From contig JXTB01000028.1 of the NCBI GenBank assembly GCA_002914805.1, positions 106,961 through 170,960 on the forward strand: 64,000 nucleotides of DNA. The letters are read 5' to 3'. The notes under the pieces were generated by a model, which had not been told where the DNA came from, searched no databases, and was given only the letters and a program-made list of their open reading frames with translations. Source of the DNA: Parasponia andersonii (taxonomy: Eukaryota; Streptophyta; Magnoliopsida; Rosales; Cannabaceae). Below are positions 9,721 through 21,291 of the stretch, in pieces; positions within the stretch are counted from its first letter, which is position 1; each line of letters opens with the position of its first letter. The position numbers were made by a program, and so were the translations under genes.

Positions 9721-10975
9721 AAAGCATACTCATTAACTTGTTATATTTGCAAGGAAATGACAGACTAATAATATGTTTATTATGCAGTTAAAAGGATCGA
9801 TCAATTTTATTTGTCAATTGCTTCTTTTATTTAGCATAATTATAGTACTTATGTCATCAATGTGGTTGAAAAATTTCAACTGCACTCAAACATGTTCGGC
9901 TGCTTATCTAATCGTACATTTGTAAGTATTATTTTTTGTTCGGCTTGAGACACGTGGATAATTTTAGAATTATAAATTTTTAAAGTCTTAATTTTGTAAA
10001 TAATTTATATTTTATCATTTTTTTTTTCATCATATGATTTAAAAATTTGTCAAAATTGATAATGTCCTGAAAGCTTATTATAGGTTTTCAAAATAGTCTC
10101 TTAGGTAACAATTTTTAAAGTTATTTCTTTGAATAAAAAAGAATCTCATTCTTCCCTTAAAAAAAAGAAAAGAGAATCTCATGCTACTAATAGCAATCCA
10201 AAACAAAAATCAAATTATGGAGAAAGAATAGCGTAAACAATTGCCTAAATACTTATTGTATCTTACTAACAAAAATGAAAGAATAAATTGTGCACTCGTG
10301 TGTTATAGATACTGTGCAGGCAAAGAGAGTAAAAAGAGCTCCAATAGGAAAATTTCAACTCTTTCAAATTGCTTTCTAATATCCAATTTGACTTTTTTGA
10401 CGGATACCTAAGAGATGTTTTGCAGTTATCAATCTTTGACTACATAAATTCTTTCGGGTTTGAATCTTACAAGTTTCAAATATGAAAAGGAATATCACCA
10501 GAAATAATGCAAACAAATAAGCCTATACCAAGATTCATGTGGGAATGAAATCTCCATAAAACTAGATCTATTGAACATGTACCCTTCACATATATAGAAG
10601 GATTATTGAAACAAATAAACACAGGTAACTAGACTTTCTTCAAAATTAGTATACCTTAAAAGGGTAACAATTCTAGTGGAGAAAAATCCTTCTCTATGGA
10701 GAGTGGAATGAAAATCAAGAAAGCTAAGAGCTATAAAAAGAAGAAGAAGAGACGTGTAAAAAAGGGGCTTGAATAAATTTATTAAGTTGCAAATAATATT
10801 ATTTTTGTAATTTTTTTAGATTTACATAATTATACTTGATAGTTTAACTTTTTGTCTAATTTATACCCCACATTATGATTATCAACATTATCTTTCAAAT
10901 GTAAATTTATAATTTACTATCCTCGTCAACAATTTTGACCTCTAAGTTTTCTAAATACCCTTTATGGAACTTCAA
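9721..10975. other. Intergenic, no gene seen
   Basis: AT-rich sequence without credible reading frames. A small direct repeat GAATCTCAT (about 10141 and 10174) flanks a 20-odd-bp pyrimidine/A-rich insert, too short to classify. Confidence 0.5.
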
Positions 10976-11144
10976 AATATATATTACTAATTAATAAATC
11001 AAAATAAATTAAAATCTATGTAAAATTATCAATATATATATTACTAATTAATAAATCAAAATAAATTAAAATCTATGTGTAAAATTATCAAAATATATAT
11101 TACTAATTAATAAATCAAAATAAATTAAAATCTATGTAAAATTA
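10976..11144. repeat. Tandem repeat, three units of 57-59 bp
   Basis: Three nearly identical head-to-tail copies of an AT-only-like unit (AATATATATTACTAATTAAT...ATCTATGTAAAATTATC) end about 50 bp before the left end of the foldback element at 11198. Spacing is 57 bp and then 59 bp because of TA/GT slippage. Confidence 0.92.
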
Positions 11145-11197
11145 AAATGTGAAGTAAAATATATAAAAATAGTCTCTATTTTTAAAATTTTCTATTA

Positions 11198-11921
11198 TGC
11201 TTTTTATTACTAAAACCCTAAACTCGGAATAATTCAGTGAATTTAACCTTGAACTCAATTTTTTAGAACAAAACCTCCTGAACTCTAAACAATTTAGTGA
11301 AATTAACCTTGAACTCAATTTTTTAAAGCAAAACTCCTGAAGTCTCTTCATATTAGAGCAAAACTCCTTGAAATATCATAATATTAGTTTTATTAGAAAA
11401 AAAATATTTATGTTAATTTGTTTTTACTGTTAAGTCCTCATTCTCTTATTTATGGCTTTAGGTCTTTAATATTTTTTTTATTTTTTAATTTCACCAATTT
11501 TTTTATTATTTTTTAAATGATAATTTCTCTTTATTTTAAATTTTATCACTGCTGAGATGAGCATTTTTTGGGCAAGTACTAATTAACAACAATTTTAGAT
11601 AGAAAATATTAAAATGGATTAACGTCAAACAAAAAAAATAATACCGAAGACCTAAAAGTTATAAATAAGAGAATAAGAACTTAATAGTAAAAAAAACTAA
11701 TATAAACATTTTTTTTTCTAACAAAACTAATATTAGGGGACTTCAAGGAGTTTTGCTCTAATATTATAGGACTTCAGAGAGTTTTGCTCTAAAAAATTGA
11801 GTTCAAAATTAATTTTACTAAATTGTTTCAAGTTCAGGAGAATTTGCTCTAAAACAAATTGAGTTCAGAGTTAAATTTACTGAATTATTCCGAGTTCAGA
11901 TAGTTTTAGTAATAAAGAGCC
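11198..11921. mobile_element. Foldback Mutator-like element, copy 1
   Basis: The element is 724 bp and non-coding. Its left end GCTTTTTATTACTAAAACCC is inverted at the right end as TTTTAGTAATAAAGAGCC. The arms extend about 290 bp each and pair almost throughout. Each arm contains two or three sub-units of about 60 bp built on GAACTCAATTTTTTAGAGCA and AATTTAGTGAAATTAACC. A 9-bp duplication flanks it: TTTCTATTA (11189-11197) and TTTCTAATA (11922-11930), 8 of 9 matching. Long terminal inverted repeats with a 9-bp duplication are diagnostic of Mutator-type elements. No transposase is present, so it is non-autonomous. A relative lies at 33963-34716. Confidence 0.85.
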
Positions 11922-11930
11922 TTTCTAATA

Positions 11931-12685
11931 ATTTAATTTATATTGAAGTCTGAATTAATTTGTAAATGTATATTATTAAATTATAAAAATATATTTTGGT
12001 AAACTCAATAGTCGAAAAAATTAATGCTAATAATGCAAGATTTTAGTCACAAAATTTTAAACATGAGGGACAATGCTAATAATATCTACAATGCAAGACA
12101 TAAACTGGACAAAAAATCAAATTCTTTACAAGATATAATTATGTAAATATCGCTTCAAATTAAAAATATGCTTATGAATATCGAGTTCTTACATTTTATC
12201 CATTGAACATAATACACATCCAAAATTCCAATAAAACAAAGTAAAAGATCGAATTTATGACACATTGACAATGATAGAGCAAACATTTCAGTCACTGTAG
12301 GCCAGCCTAAATAAGTGAGAGTTGTTCTCTTAAAATAAAATATTTAAGGTTGCCCTACTAAACGGACTAACTAGTAAGACGCTTTTCAACGCACTCAATA
12401 AATTCATGCACGAATGAGAAGGGAATGTATATTCGTGGAACAGGCTGGCTGAACATGAATAATTATTATATCAACAAAAGTTTCTGAACTTTTCTTTTTG
12501 TACTGCTTAAATTTCCACAGATATATATATATACCTTCTCCGAAAAAATAATCATTTAATAAGTTGGTTTGGATCTCTCTAGAGATCTAGAAACATAAAA
12601 AATGTAGCCACTCTATGCATACATGTCTTTAGTACATATTTTGTAGCTAAAAGAATCAGTCACAAATATTTGGTCACATGGATAT
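11931..12685. other. Intergenic, no gene seen
   Basis: AT-rich spacer between the foldback element and the next solo LTR. No reading frame, repeat boundary or RNA gene was recognised. Confidence 0.5.
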
Positions 12686-12690
12686 TGGAC

Positions 12691-14869
12691 TGTCACGACC
12701 CAAATTGCGGACTAGTGGCAGAAAAGAAATTTCACAAATAGAAATTCAAAATTTATTTTAAAAAAATTCATAAAAATAATTTTAAAAGAAAAATTCTCAC
12801 AGTTTTGTAATCACCATTATACTTAGATTGTTAATGAAATTTATTAAAACAAATCAAGCATTATTATCAGTAATCTCACAATCCAACACACTAGTTATAC
12901 AGATAGAGTCTGTAAAACGAGTCCATTAATGTGTAATATAAGCCAAGATAAATAACAGCTTTATTTATATAGTTACCAATTTCCTGTACAGTAACCAACT
13001 CCTCAATCTTCTACACCTGAGTTTCCAAAGTTACACCGAGTACTGGCTGAGAGTGGAAAAGTAAGGGATGAGCATTCACATGCTCAGTAGGAATTCAATT
13101 ACCATTTAGATTGATACAATTTCTCAAATCTGCATTGTTAGTTCCTTTAAATCTATGTATAAATCAAATTTATAAAATCCATTGGTATCCAAAATAGTCA
13201 TATATTCAAAATCAAAATCAGACCAACATCATTGTACATATCATATATCAACAAGGATATAAGTGAGCTCTCATCCTCCCATCACGACCATGTAATACCT
13301 CTATAGCAGAGATACCCAGTATCCTGATACTGCCCGTAGGTGTATCAGATAAAAACCTGTGCAGGAGCCTAAGTCTCTTACCTAGCACTGCAGTAATATG
13401 CCAGTGACCAAAAAATACTGCGACGCTATAATAAAACTCAACTGTGTGATCCTATAATATGTACAACATGTAACAGTTCACAGCTACTATGCATCCAATA
13501 ATCAAATTATGCTTTAAAAATCCAACTCGGCATTATTCTGAGATTTATTGTAACATGGGTAGCACACCGCTGTTTTACCCCAAAACTAGTATGTAAAAAT
13601 GAATTTAATAATTTAAGCAATCCAATCTCAATATAACCCAACAATTAACAATACTTTCTTTAACCATCGTAAAATCACGATTTTTTATAAATAAATTTTA
13701 ATGTAAATAAAATTCAAAACAGATAAAAAAAAAATAAGGTAATCGAACTCCTATCTTGATATGGTAGTAATACTAGGTCAATGATGCTCGAAAAATCCCC
13801 GGTTAGTCACTCAGGTGCTTAAACTACAATTTCTCATTCCTAGTAAGTTCACTTGAAAAATTGACTTTTCTACTGGAGCTTCAAATACAGAAATAGAGGT
13901 CACCACTAAATTCAAAGCACCCAAAAATGTTAGGTCAGATATATACTTTGTCAAAAACATATTCCAGTGCGGGACTGGCCCGTGGCACGCAAAGTGGTGA
14001 AATTTGCACCACGAAATTTCAATTTTCGTTCCACAACGAAATATAGTGATATTTTATATCAAAATTCATGTCTTGATCTCATTGAGTCTAAATTCGAAAT
14101 CAGATTTCGGTTTCGAGGTCCCTAGCATTAACTAAGCCCAAAAATCCGAAATTACATAAATACCACCTTTTGAAAATAATTAGAAAAAATGTCCCTTTTT
14201 CTAATTACTATTTACCATACTTACCGTTACCCTTTTTACTTTTATCAACTGTAATTATTCATAATTTTTAACCCTCTTTCATCTCATTTATTTACTTCAG
14301 GTAAATAAATCATTTAATCAAAATAATTACGTGATATCACTTTTTACATAGTTGGTAAAAACGGTAAAAATAATAAAAACTTATCGGAGATGAATTTTAA
14401 TATGAAACTACTTGGAGTTGATCAGCAACAGCGAGATGGAGTTTCACTTGCCAAGGGTGTCGAAAATAGGGGTCGGACGGTACTTCGGTGATCGGAAAAC
14501 CTTGCCGGAGGCGGAATTTTTGCGAAGCCACTACGGCTTTGTACGATATCGAAACGAGGCGGGACCAGTGGCATTAGATTCGTCTTCGAAATCCCTTCGA
14601 CGCGGGCTGATGCATCAGCCAAGGCGGGTAGTAGTGTAGCGGTTGTAGGCAGCATTAGATCCGGCATTTTCTCTCTTTTTCTCTATTGCTCAAGCCCCTA
14701 TTTGCTAGAATTTTGAACTTCTTAGAGATTTTTAAGAAAAAGTGGATACTGTTGTAAAATATTATAATATTTCAGCTATTTTATCATTTTAATCGAAAAT
14801 TCAATATTTATAACTTTGTCATTACTTTTAAAATGTCCAATTTATCCTTATGACTTCACAGATTTTACA
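12691..14869 (-). mobile_element. Solo LTR, GGGTCGTGACA family (copy A2)
   Basis: The unit is 2179 bp, bounded by TGTCACGACCCAAATTG on the left and CAGATTTTACA on the right, and flanked by a perfect 5-bp duplication TGGAC (12686-12690 and 14870-14874). It is the inverted counterpart of 4485-6657 along its whole length. Read on the minus strand it starts TGTAAAATCTG and ends GGGTCGTGACA. The GC-rich block lies at about 14430-14660. It is non-coding; small frames inside are not conserved between copies. Confidence 0.88.
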
Positions 14870-14874
14870 TGGAC

Positions 14875-17473
14875 TTTTTTTGTAATATGGCGCACCTGTG
14901 AATAATGCACTTTTAAATGATATGTCGTATGTATTGCAATATCAGAAATTTGTACTAATATAATACCCATGAGGGTTTTTTTCTTTTTCTTTTTTTTTGG
15001 GGTGATATTTCCCTCTCATAATGTGTTTTTTATTTATTTTTTTAAAGAATAATACCGCAAAACAGATGCACTAAGTTAACTCAATAAATAACAACTACAA
15101 CTAGACTGGCGACCAAAAAACTATCGGTTATGCGAATGTCCTTTTGATTATAAGTGAATATAAGGTTTATGAAAAAAAGAGTTGAGGCATATTTGAAAAT
15201 GGAATTAAGTAAATAAAATGAATAGGATATTTAGCTTTATTAAACTTTAGAATATGTTGAAATGAGATTAAAATCAAATCGTACATTGCGAATCAGATAT
15301 TGAGTGATATATAATAATTACGTACAATAAATTTTACATAACCCTACCAGGCTGCCACGTATAACTTCCCACGTTATACATACGAAGAGTTGATTCGGAA
15401 GCAAATTGACCTTATAGTGTTGATCTTAATTACTTCAAAGTTAAAAGCCAAATTAAGAAGCAAAATATAAAAAAAAAAATAAAATGTTATATAGCAGCCA
15501 TGTTTGAATTTTTTTATGCAAAACTTAACCTAGCTCAAAGGACACCTCAAATCAAATGGGACAAAACTAAATGAGAATACTTTAAACTTAACCTAGAAAT
15601 GAAAAGGTGTAAACGATGGAGTGAAATTGCGTTAAGAAAGTTGATTCTCACCACAGGATTGTACAACTATAGGTGAGTTACATGTTTTTGGCATTGAAAG
15701 TGGTCTCTATATCTTATATAGAAATAAATGCAACAGGGATTTTGTGTATATATGTGGCCAAATCTTGGATAAGGCCATAGTAGCAATAAACACTCTGCGG
15801 TGCACTTTAAATAATTGCAACCTATATTAAATACATCTCATAAAGCAAAGAGTCCTTCTCTTTAAGGGCAATGAAGCCTTCCACTCCTTTCAATGCTCTC
15901 TCTCCATTATATTATGATTTTGATGTGTCCAAATTATGTGTGGTCTTCAATGTCTGAATTGCAACGATACGTATATAATTTTTTTTTTTTTTTTTAATTA
16001 CAAAAAATATCTCCACTTATCCTTTTTTGGTTTTGAATATGCACTTTCCACCTTCAATTTCACAACGCACTAGGGGGTAAAATTTTCTTGCTTTTTTTGA
16101 TGAACAATATTTTTGTCAAATGGGTGACATTTGTACGTAAATTGAAATGATCAAATGATTTTTTTTTTCTTATTCCCATAAGCTAAAGATGGAAAATGAA
16201 ATTTAGCTAAAACACAAATTATATTCTTGTAATCATTCCTAAAAATAATTATTTATACTCGAATAGGCAGATGAATATGAAAGGATACTAATTGATATAT
16301 ACATTTATTTATATAAAATGAAACTGATACTTTGCTTCTGTGAATAAAGAATAGAAAAGAGAGTCAATTTAAATTCTGTAATGCCAATTTATCTGCCTAA
16401 ATTAAACCCCCTAATGTGAACTAACAGGCCCTAAAGTAGGTCATTTTGTCTCCACTTTATTTGTCATTTGAGAACTGCCACCCACGGTATAAGATTCCCA
16501 GCACAACAACAAACCTAAAGAGAGTCAGGTCACATCTTCATCAGATGATGAACCCACCCCAGTTATGTATACATATATGCATGTATTTTGCAACAGAAAT
16601 CTATCTTTCGGTTAATGATTTTTTTGAACCACTATTTTTATGTCACATCATTCCAATATCAAAATTATTGGTTAGATTTTTTTAGTACTTAATTTGTAAT
16701 CTGTGTTTTTAGCCCAAATGCGCTTTGAAGATATTCTTTATTTCCCAATTTGGCCTCTGATTTTTTTTTTTTTTTTTGTGGCAACTGCGGCCTTGAATTT
16801 GAAAAAATATGGCAATTTAATGAAGGGAATTTCACAAAGTGATAAAGGATTTGGAAGTTCAAGATTTTAATTAGTTCTATTTCTACCCGTTATGAACCAC
16901 CAAAGTGCACTAACAGGTATGTCAAATTCCATCTCGAACTAGATGGTTGTTTTCAATAGGAGGAAAATTGCTACTGTTTGTCGAATTCAGGGACTTAAAT
17001 GTTGAAAATTTTCAAGACCAGTTTGCAATTTGGCTATAGTTCAGAACATATTGTGCAAAAAATCATTGTTACTTTTAAAAATGGGCCATAAAATTTACAT
17101 GGATTTTTATGGATCGTTGACCACCTTCCATTGAGTGTGTAATGTGTACGCTCACTAATATGAACTCAGTTATTGAGTTCAAATACAAAAGATTAAGAAT
17201 ATGGATACTAATATAGGGCAAAGGCCCACGTATACTTGGCTGACCGGTATAACTACTTTTTGCTTGCCTCCAATTTCCATTGTCCATATGATTCAAGTCT
17301 CACTATATATTTATGTATATTAAAGATTTTTGCAACTTCAATATTGGATAAAAGTACATATAGAAACAAAAGCATACATGAGTAGAGTACCCTAAAAATT
17401 AACAAAGAAAGGATATTCAAAACTAATAAGATGGTAAGACTATAGTGGGGGAAAAGAGCACAACTAGCTTAGG
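14875..17473. other. Intergenic, no gene seen
   Basis: There are 2.6 kb of AT-rich sequence with homopolymer T-tracts near 14990, 15990, 16160 and 16765. A stretch at about 16690-17060 has weakly matching ends (CCCAATTTGGCC and CAGTTTGCAATTTGGC) and could be an old MITE, but no duplication was found. No coding region is supported. Confidence 0.5.
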
Positions 17474-17478
17474 TCGTG

Positions 17479-20149
17479 TCACGATCGAAAATCTAAGGTC
17501 ATAATTTTTAGTAAATTTAAGTAAAAATAGTGATAAACAGAAATTCACAAAATTTTTAGAAAAAATTGAGTAATTAAAATTTAAATTTTAGTCCTCAAGA
17601 GTAAATAAATTTTAATATTGGACCAACTTGAGAAATTATAACATTATCTACTAGTTTTAAATTTCCAAGGTATTTTTAATTTTAAATTTAGAGACATAAT
17701 AAATAATAAATTTTAGAAACTTTTTATTTAAATCATTAAGTTTAATGAAAGTGTTCAATTTAAAACTATAGGCCCATAGTTAAAATCATTTTCATAAAAT
17801 CATTTTTATGTCTAAGTACTCGATTAAATATGGAAATCATCTTCATACATCCACTCAATATATATACTACTAATTGCTAAATAAATTTGACTTAGAAAAT
17901 GGGAAAATGATATAGAGTACGAACCAACCAATGAAGAGGACTGGAACTGCAAGCATAGGCCAAACATGCTTGCCAAGCCACACGAATATCTATCACAGAA
18001 TAATTTGACACCTGAAAGGGGAAGGAAGTAAGGGGTGAGTATGTGAATGCTCAGTAGAAAACCCAATTACCTTTTTGGGAAAAACCTTTTTAGTAATTCT
18101 CAATACAACTGCATGGTTAGTAGTTCTGGAAAGCATTTTAATAAATATGGAGCATTCGAAATATATATAGAAAATCTTTACAGAAAATCATGCTCAAACC
18201 AAAACCAGATATATATATTCAGGTTAAAACAGATAGAAAACCATAATAAAACAAGCATAGTGCACATCATATAAATTAATACATCACATGAGTTATCATC
18301 CTCTCATCACAACTAGAGGAACTTATACTACATGTATTGAGTACTCTCTACCTGACATCTATCTCTGAAAACCGGAGGAACACCCATGTGTCAACTCCTA
18401 CCGAACTGGAGGGACACCGAATGCCTACGCCTACCGAATGGAGATAGACAGAAATCAAACCCCGCGCGGGTTTACGGACTCTTACCGAAGGCAAGTGTAC
18501 TAGTCCGCCTACTACAATACCGTGATGTCTAAGATGACTCTCATGCATGATCATATGAAATGTGCAATATATATAGAGTCTCAAACAAGCATGCAGTGAT
18601 TTAACATTCTAGACATATTCTAATTTTTAATTAAAATCTATTTTGTACTTTAAAATCCAAAAGTACAGTCTCTATGGTTTTACCAAATTCCAAGTATAAA
18701 AACTTGTATAAAATCATATTTAAAAATATCTAGAGCAGTCTAAAATGTTTCACAAATTCATAGTTCATTAAAATAACTATTAAAATAATTCAATTTAATA
18801 AAATCACAAAATTTCATTTTTCAGAATAAATTCCAATTTTAATAAAAATAATAGAAAACAAGGAAATTGAATCCCCTACCTCAAGATTGTAGTTATGTTG
18901 GGCTAACGACGCTAGACATATCCTCAATTGATCAATGGGTTGTTCGGACAGTTATTTTCGAATCTCATCACGTTCACTTGAAAAATTGATTTTTCAAACG
19001 GAGTCTCGGATTGAGAAACAGAGATCACCACTGAATTTAGAACACCCAAAAATATTGGTTTAGATATAAAGTTTGTCAAAAACGGGTCCCGGTACAGAAC
19101 CGGCCCGTGGCACGCAAAACGGTGCAATTCACGAGCTATTTTCTCGATTTTCATGCCACTTCAGAAAATAGTGGTATTTTCTATCAAACTTCATGTCCCG
19201 ACCTCACTGAGTCCAAATTCAAAGTCAGAACTCAGTTTCGAGGTTCCGAACATTAAATGGGCTCAAAAATCTGAAAATTATAAAAATACCACATTTTGAA
19301 AATAATTAGAAAAATACCACATTTTCATCCCGATAATTAATGATTTTCCGGTTATCGTTTTAACACTTCAAAATCATGAGATTTCATGTTTCAAACTCCT
19401 CTATCACGTGGTACAATTTTCTCGGGAAAAATAACTCAATTCCGAAATAATTACGAAAATACCACAAAAATTAAATATTAAAATATTACTACAGTAGTCA
19501 ACTTCTCACTGGAGCCGAGTTGGAGGCCAAGAGTGGTCGAAAATGAAAGCTGGAGTCGAGACGAATCCAATGGTGGTGGTGGTGGTGCGGTGATCGGACG
19601 TCGGACGGTGGAACGGTGGACGATTTTCCGATCCAGTGGCACGAAGTTCGGGCTGCGATTTCTCCTGCGAGAGGCGGCGGTTCATGGCAGCAGTACCCGG
19701 CGCTGGTTCGTCGGCATCTTCTGGTCACGGTGGGTGGGCGCGTCTGGCATGGCGGCGGCCGGTGGAGGCTCGAGTGAACAGTAACCGTAGGTGGGTGTTT
19801 GGGGTTTCCGTGGAGAAGAAGAAGAAATGGGAGGTTTTATGCAATTTTCAAAAACTATAGCAGCGAGACACGTGACACAATCTGATTCGACCGAAAAATA
19901 AGTTTCTGAAATTCCACTTTGGCCACAATTTTAAAAAGATTCTCACTTTAGTCCCTCCTTAATTACACTTTTGTCTCCAGTTTGAAATTTCTTTTTCACT
20001 TTTGCCCCAAATGCACCTAGACTTTATTTTGTCTAGATTCAACACCAAATTTATTTCAGATTCTTAATCAATCTAAAGATATAAAATTATCAAATTGCTC
20101 TTGATTCCAAAATTACTTAATTACCCTTACAAAAATTTAGAATTTTACA
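17479..20149 (-). mobile_element. Solo LTR, GGGTCGTGACA family (copy B)
   Basis: The unit is 2671 bp, bounded by TGTCACGATCGAAAATC and TAGAATTTTACA, with candidate 5-bp duplications GGTCG (17474-17478) and AGTCA (20150-20154) that have drifted at two bases. It shares with the other copies the block CACCCAAAAATATTGG...GGCCCGTGGCACGCAAAACGG (about 19045-19125) and the border motif GTGAGTATGTGAATGCTCAG near 18035. Minus-strand TATA-like GCATAAAACC (about 19836-19845) lies beside a GC-rich block at about 19500-19800, with a CACGTG G-box at about 19868-19873. It is longer than copies A, C and D. Confidence 0.78.
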
Positions 20150-21079
20150 AGTCAAGTGTTATATTTTCCATTTTATGAATGGAAATATTTAAGTGTTTGA
20201 CGTTACTACATATGAGCAAACCTTATTCTTGGGATAACATGCATGCATACAGTGCGGTATTTTTTGTCAATAAATAAAAAGATGGGATACAATTGTTGCG
20301 AAATTTTATAGTGGTACAAAAAAGATGAATATATTATAGTTAGCCTCATCCTTTTGCCGATCTAGTCACTTAAAAATGACCATTGACAACAATATATGGG
20401 CTGCTTAGGCTCGTGTTTCTTGATAAAAAGACATGGGTTAAAGTCATTACATACACAAAGTACGATTACCTTGTATTGTTGCGTCGAGATATTCAACTTT
20501 TAACCATTCTTAGCCACAAAAGAAAAGAAAAAGAAAAAGGCAAATGGATCAACACATTGATTTCGCTATGATTTAGTGTTAGGTTATTCTTCCTAGTACG
20601 CCAAAACGTATATGTAGTTTTGTAGTTGTTCGACACATTATTCATGAAGTTGATGTGTATGTTGCACCGAAATTAGTGAGTGAGGTTACTACTAGCTAGC
20701 TAGTTTAAGTTTTGCAAGACAGTTAAGGACTAAAATATTATGCTAATGTCTGTACACTACTCAAAACTATATGTCCAGACTGGCATTAATCGTCAAAAAA
20801 AAAAAGAATAATGCTAAACGTGGGGTTTAAATACTTTTGTGATTCGTAACTTAATGATGGTTAATGGTTACTGACAAACTAATAATGAAGTGTTGGGAAG
20901 AAAATGTATACATTACTTGCAATTTTTGTGTTGTGGTCCTTCTTCTATAATTTTTCGTCCTCCCGTACTTTGTCTTGCCTCATTGTACCTCTCAGTTCTC
21001 ACCGATGAAAAGTTGCGAGGTCATATTTGCAAAAGAAAAAAAATTAAAAACAATATATGCCAAAATAAAAAGAAAAAAT
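20150..21079. other. Intergenic, no gene seen
   Basis: AT-rich spacer. Short frames around 20383 and 20890 have no recognisable similarity or coding bias and are treated as chance. Confidence 0.5.
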
Positions 21080-21266
21080 GATAGTGCTAAAAATCCCATT
21101 TTATTTACCATTTTTTTAATACTAATCAATGTGACAGATAAGTTGTCACTGCTCAATTAATAAATAGAAACTCACTGTTAATGTATTAAATGTCATTCAC
21201 TAAATGTACGATGACAGATTATTTGTCATATCACGTGGTTAAAAATGTAGAATATTTAGTACTATC
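21080..21266. mobile_element. Possible short MITE
   Basis: The left end GATAGTGCTAAAAATCCCAT pairs with the inverted right end GGATAGTACTAAATATTC. Inside them an inverted pair, TGACAGATAAGTTGTCA-like on the left and TGACAGATTATTTGTCA on the right, continues the symmetry. It is about 187 bp and non-coding. No convincing target duplication was found, so the family and exact limits are open. Confidence 0.4.
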
Positions 21267-21291
21267 CTAAATAAAATGCCAGCAGAGATAT

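Noticed and set aside
10140-10182. Possible further retroposon stub between GAATCTCAT repeats
   Set aside because: The repeat is only 9-10 bp and the insert has no clean A-tail, so slippage is as likely.
11142-11351. Minus-strand frame with repeated SSRLNSLN-type segments
   Set aside because: The protein repeats are just the ~60-bp modules of the foldback element arm read in one frame.
16690-17060. Possible MITE with CAATTTGGC-type ends
   Set aside because: The end similarity is weak and no target duplication was found, so it was not called.
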